A stretch of DNA of 55,628 nt from Candidatus Sumerlaeia bacterium (GTDB lineage Bacteria; Sumerlaeota; Sumerlaeia; JADFCW01), in assembly GCA_026415575.1 (NCBI GenBank), contig JAOAGV010000014.1, forward strand, positions 3,874 through 59,501. Reading direction: 5' to 3'. The notes under the pieces were generated by a model. That model ran no database searches. It worked only from the letters and a program-made list of their open reading frames with translations, and was not told the origin of the DNA. Position numbers and translations under genes: made by a program. Positions 52,907 through 55,628 of the stretch are shown one piece after another (the first letter of the stretch is position 1; every line of letters starts with the position of its first letter).

Positions 52907-53869
52907 ATGAACAAACCATTCAATCGCCGCGGTTTCCTGAACACCTCCTTGGCGGGAGCCGCAGGAACGGCGGCCCTCGCGCTGCATAGCTTCGAGGAAG
53001 CGGCGCTCAAAGCTCATGCCGCCGCCGCTGAAGCAAAGGCGGCCGCTCCGGCCAAGGAAGCGGCTGCCAGCGGCCCCATGCCCATGGGACAAATCGGCCC
53101 CTTGAAGGTCAGCCGCATTTTCTGCGGCGGCAATCTGATCGGCGGTTGGGCCCATGCGCGCGACCTCATCTACGTCTCGGACCTCGTCAAGAAATATCAC
53201 ACCGAGCAAAAAATCTTCGAGACGCTCGAACTGGCCGAGGAGAACGGCATCAACACCATCCTGACCAATCCCAACGCCGGCCCGGTGATCAACCGCTATT
53301 GGAAAGAGCGCGGCGGCCGGATTCAGTGGATTTCCGACTGTGCGATGAAAGACCTCAAGACCGGCATCCAGACCTCAATAGACAACGGCGCCCATGCGGT
53401 CTATGTTCAGGGAGGCATTGCCGACCGCGAGGTCGAAGAAGGCCGCGTGGCCACGCTGGTCGAGGCCGTCGAGTTTATGAAATCGCAAAAAGTGCTCGGC
53501 GGCATGGGCGCGCACAAACTCGAAACGGTCAAAGCATGTGTGGCCGCCGGCATTGATCCGGATTTCTGGGTCAAGACGATTCACCCCACCAACTACTGGT
53601 CGGCCAACGGGCAGCCGGAGCACGACAACATTTTTTGCCGTGAGCCGGAAGAGACCGCCGAGTTTATGAAAACCATCAAGAAGCCGTGGATCGGCTTCAA
53701 GGTTCTAGCCGCGGGCGCGGTTCATCCCAAAGTGGGATTTCGCTTTGCCTTTGAGCACGGCGCCGACTTCATTTGCGTGGGCATGTTTGATTTTCAGGTG
53801 GTCGAAGACGTCATTCTGGCGAAAAATGCTCTCGCCAATCTGAAACGCGAGCGCCCGTGGATGGGCTGA
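52907..53869 (+). CDS. Tat-exported aldo/keto-reductase-like protein, paralogue 3
   Basis: 320 residues from MNKPFNRRGFLNTS (GGAGGG eight bases upstream), with a twin-arginine leader and an Ala/Lys-rich linker (AAAAEAKAAAPAKEAAA). GPMPMGQIGPLKVSRIFCGG and HARDLIYVSDLVKKYHTEQK follow. The strand-2 segment reads AEENGINTILTNPNAG and the former His site YVQGGIADREVEEG. GADFICVGMFDFQVVED closes the conserved part. It is closer to paralogue 2 than to 1 in its linker and GPMPMG motif. It lies 95 bases downstream with a nonamer tract between. Function unknown. Confidence 0.8.
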   Translation: MNKPFNRRGFLNTSLAGAAGTAALALHSFEEAALKAHAAAAEAKAAAPAKEAAASGPMPMGQIGPLKVSRIFCGGNLIGGWAHARDLIYVSDLVKKYHTEQKIFETLELAEENGINTILTNPNAGPVINRYWKERGGRIQWISDCAMKDLKTGIQTSIDNGAHAVYVQGGIADREVEEGRVATLVEAVEFMKSQKVLGGMGAHKLETVKACVAAGIDPDFWVKTIHPTNYWSANGQPEHDNIFCREPEETAEFMKTIKKPWIGFKVLAAGAVHPKVGFRFAFEHGADFICVGMFDFQVVEDVILAKNALANLKRERPWMG

Positions 53870-53880
53870 ATAGGGGAGAA

Positions 53881-53973
53881 GGAGTGGACGGGAAAGACAG
53901 GATGGACCGGACAGACATGCACCCGCAGCAGTGATCCGTCCACTTTGTCCATGTTGTCCGTGCTTTCCATAAG
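53881..53973. repeat. Inverted pair of nonamer repeat tracts
   Basis: 53881-53907 holds three minus-oriented units (GGAGTGGAC, GGGAAAGAC, AGGATGGAC). 53938-53973 holds four plus-oriented units (GTCCACTTT, GTCCATGTT, GTCCGTGCT, TTCCATAAG). The two can pair into a long imperfect hairpin between paralogue 3 and the Gfo/Idh/MocA gene. Confidence 0.75.
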
Positions 53974-54011
53974 GCGCAGCTTTTGGAACACCAAATTCCG
54001 AAGGAGCAGGC

Positions 54012-55361
54012 ATGCGAAATCGCAAAAACCGAATCGCGCGAAGAAGCTTCATTCGTTCCACCATGGCAATCAGCTCAAGTGCAGCCGCGTTAGCGGCTGC
54101 CGCCTCAGAACCGGCCAAAAAAACCGACGACCTCAACGTGGCGCTGGTCGGATACGGCACGCAAGGCCAGCTGCTTCTGGGTGCAGCACTGAAAACCCCC
54201 GGCATCCGGTTTCGCGCCGTCTGCGACATCTGGAAGGACTTCAATCTCGACGGCGCCTCACAAATGCTGCGCGCCTACAACCACGAACACCGCGCTTATG
54301 TGGACTTCAAAGAGATGCTCGACAAGGAGCGCGGCAACCTCGATGCGGTAATTATCGCCACGCCGGATTTTTGCCACGCCGAGCAGACCGTGGCCGCACT
54401 CAAGGCCGGCCTTCATGTCTTCTGCGAAGCGCCCATGTCCAACACGCTCAATGGCGCGCGCCAGATGGTGCAGGCTGCCAAGGCCTCGGGCAAAATCTTG
54501 CAGATTGGCTATCAGCGGCGAAGCAATCCACGCTATATCCATTGCGCCGCCAAGGTGCTTCGCGAACTGAAACTCCTCGGCGCTATTCAGGCCGCAGACG
54601 GACAGTGGAACCGCTCGTTGCAACCCGACCGCGGCTGGCCCAAGCGCGCCACCATGGACGAGACCGCGCTGGCGCCTTTCGGCTACGCTTCGATGCAGCA
54701 TTTTCGCAACTGGCAATGGTATAAGAAATTGGGCAGCGGCCCGCTGGGCGAACTTGGCTCCCACCAACTCGATGTCTTCAACTGGTTCCTCGGCGCCTAT
54801 CCGTCCGCCGTTCTGGCCAGCGCCGGCACGGAGTATTACGACAAAACCACCCACGAATGGCCCGATACGATTATGGCTATTCTCGAATACCCGTCGCGGC
54901 AGGGTGTCGTGCGCGTCTTCCAGCAAGTTGTAACCACGAACGGCAATCTGGGACACTATGAGAAATTGCTGGGTGCCGAGGGCGCGCTGGTCATTTCCGA
55001 GGCGCAAAACCTCACCAGCCTGTTCCGCGAAGCGTCCGGCCCCGACTGGGGCAAATGGGTGGACCTTGAGTATCTGATTCAAAGCGGCAAGAAGCCTGTG
55101 CAAACTGAGGGCGAAACCAAGAGCGCGGTCAGCATCACTGAGACCGTTTCGCCGCTGCACTACACGGTTCCGGTGGAAATCAAGGACTCGTTCCAGAAGT
55201 TGCATCTGGATAATTTCTTTGCAGCCATTCGCGGCGAAGCGGCGCCGAACTGCCCGCCCGAAGTCGGCTATGCGGTCGCCGTGCTTACGGCCAAAATTCA
55301 AGAGGCGGCGGCCACCGGGCAGAAGATTCAACTCAAGCCGGAGGATTTTGTGGTCCAGTAG
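54012..55361 (+). CDS. Tat-exported Gfo/Idh/MocA-family oxidoreductase
   Basis: 449 residues, AAGGAG six bases before the ATG, and a twin-arginine leader, IARRSFIRSTMAISSSAAAL. The Rossmann domain has LNVALVGYGTQGQLLL and AVIIATPDFCHAEQTVAAL. The catalytic-Lys motif, normally EKP, reads CEAPMS with Ala at residue 140. The C-terminal alpha/beta domain has LGPLGELGSHQLDVFNWFLG-like His-Asp (GSHQLD), then PDTIMAILEYP. Exported members of this family oxidise or dehydrate sugars using a tightly bound NAD(P). The Lys to Ala change would weaken a usual reductase, so the reaction is uncertain. It follows the three paralogues and probably shares their operon. Confidence 0.87.
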   Translation: MRNRKNRIARRSFIRSTMAISSSAAALAAAASEPAKKTDDLNVALVGYGTQGQLLLGAALKTPGIRFRAVCDIWKDFNLDGASQMLRAYNHEHRAYVDFKEMLDKERGNLDAVIIATPDFCHAEQTVAALKAGLHVFCEAPMSNTLNGARQMVQAAKASGKILQIGYQRRSNPRYIHCAAKVLRELKLLGAIQAADGQWNRSLQPDRGWPKRATMDETALAPFGYASMQHFRNWQWYKKLGSGPLGELGSHQLDVFNWFLGAYPSAVLASAGTEYYDKTTHEWPDTIMAILEYPSRQGVVRVFQQVVTTNGNLGHYEKLLGAEGALVISEAQNLTSLFREASGPDWGKWVDLEYLIQSGKKPVQTEGETKSAVSITETVSPLHYTVPVEIKDSFQKLHLDNFFAAIRGEAAPNCPPEVGYAVAVLTAKIQEAAATGQKIQLKPEDFVVQ

Positions 55362-55408
55362 TGCGCCAAGTCTCTTGTGATGGGAAAAAATCACCGGCCA
55401 GTTTGCAG

Positions 55409-55466
55409 TTCACATCTTAGTGTGTCGTAGGTAATTCACACTTCAGTGTATTGTATTCTGTATAAA
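55409..55466 (+). promoter_or_regulatory. Two similar operator-like motifs and a -10-like TATAAA upstream of gcvPB
   Basis: TTCACATCTTAGTGT (55409-55423) and TTCACACTTCAGTGT (55435-55449) are near-identical, each with complementary CACA..TGTG or ACAC..GTGT arms, and start 26 bases apart. A TATAAA lies at 55461-55466. They resemble a paired operator site overlapping a promoter. The preceding 55370-55398 has a weak GTGAT/ATCAC hairpin. Confidence 0.4.
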
Positions 55467-55515
55467 ACAGCAACCAAACGCTAAACTCCATCCCGTCCAT
55501 TTGGGAGATAGCCGC

Positions 55516-55628
55516 ATGGAACTGATCTTTGAAAAAAGCGCGCCCGGACGCCAGGGCGTTTCACTCCCGTCAACTTTTGATCCCTGCGCGGAAGCAACGC
55601 GTTGGCTTCCGGCCGATGTCGTGCGTCA
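55516..55628 (+). CDS. gcvPB: Glycine dehydrogenase (decarboxylating) subunit 2, partial
   Basis: The window ends 37 codons into this gene. The ATG follows TTGGGAGATAGCCGC. The N terminus, MELIFEKSAPGRQGVSLP, matches the start of the GcvPB subunit of the split P-protein, which decarboxylates glycine with PLP and passes the aminomethyl group to the lipoylated H protein. The subunit A gene is not visible. The rest of the gene lies beyond 55628. Confidence 0.75.
   Translation, partial: MELIFEKSAPGRQGVSLPSTFDPCAEATRWLPADVVR

Noticed and set aside
55362..55515. A glycine riboswitch before gcvPB
   Set aside because: The region is only about 150 bases and shows none of the conserved glycine-aptamer segments that I could recognise.
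1..55628. tRNA or rRNA genes
   Set aside because: I looked through the intergenic gaps for the conserved T-arm GTTCRA motif with an acceptor-stem partner and saw none; a covariance-model scan would be decisive.

Overview
The window is about 55.6 kb of GC-rich bacterial chromosome with about 41 protein genes in short, frequently switching operons. I see no tRNA, rRNA, CRISPR array, transposase or prophage. Several traits fit an uncultured member of the PVC or neighbouring candidate phyla (Planctomycetota, Lentisphaerota, Hydrogenedentota or Sumerlaeota type). These are Tat-exported sulfatases and Gfo/Idh/MocA oxidoreductases, a prepilin of the 'FTLIELLIVVAIIAILAAI...NFLEAQTRAK' kind, many exported polysaccharide-handling enzymes, a split glycine dehydrogenase (gcvPB) and Rex. 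The phylum assignment is inference.

Layout. 0.1-4.1 kb: a cation/Ca2+ exchanger-like membrane protein, an exported phosphodiester glycosidase, a DUF2231 membrane protein, a broken copy of the 3' end of a hydrolase whose intact gene lies 19.5 kb away, and a short zinc-ribbon protein. 4.5-8.1 kb (minus): an NtrC-type sigma-54 regulator, aroA and nfo in one tight operon. 8.1-8.6 kb: a non-coding block with a perfect 31-bp inverted repeat. 8.6-15.6 kb (minus): pepA, a sulfatase with a HEAT-like tail, uvrC and a lipoprotein. 16.0-23.2 kb (plus): a prepilin-like protein with a clear terminator, then cysS, recR, pdxJ, a GT4 glycosyltransferase and a CocE/NonD hydrolase. 23.9-26.4 kb (minus): a fused GNAT/class-V aminotransferase and a class II aldolase/epimerase. 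26.6-33.2 kb (plus): a parvulin-type foldase, a surface lipoprotein of carboxypeptidase-regulatory and Ig-like modules, rlmN, pgeF and pyrE. 33.3-42.1 kb: a Tat amidohydrolase, a Yip1-like protein, a sigma-70 factor divergent from rex, two tandem PilT-type ATPases and rodA/ftsW. 42.3-43.2 kb: prmA. 43.3-55.4 kb (plus): a double-GNAT protein followed by what looks like a glycan-degradation region. It contains a GH20-like glycosidase, an aldehyde dehydrogenase, a sulfatase, a beta-helix protein, three tandem Tat-exported aldo/keto-reductase-like paralogues and a Tat Gfo/Idh/MocA protein. The window ends inside gcvPB.

How the parts fit. The right-hand 12 kb could release and oxidise sulfated amino-sugar glycans outside the cytoplasm: sulfatase and GH20-like enzyme for release, beta-helix protein for binding or cleavage, and exported oxidoreductase-like proteins plus an aldehyde dehydrogenase for processing. 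The strongest candidate for something undescribed is the triplet of exported TIM-barrel paralogues, which lack the aldo/keto reductase catalytic signature. Next is the GNAT/PhnW-like aminotransferase fusion.

The intergenic space is unusual. It carries two families of dispersed short tandem repeats, with heptamer and nonamer (GTCCATNNN) periods, often right beside start or stop codons. It also carries a MITE-like inverted-repeat element in two copies.
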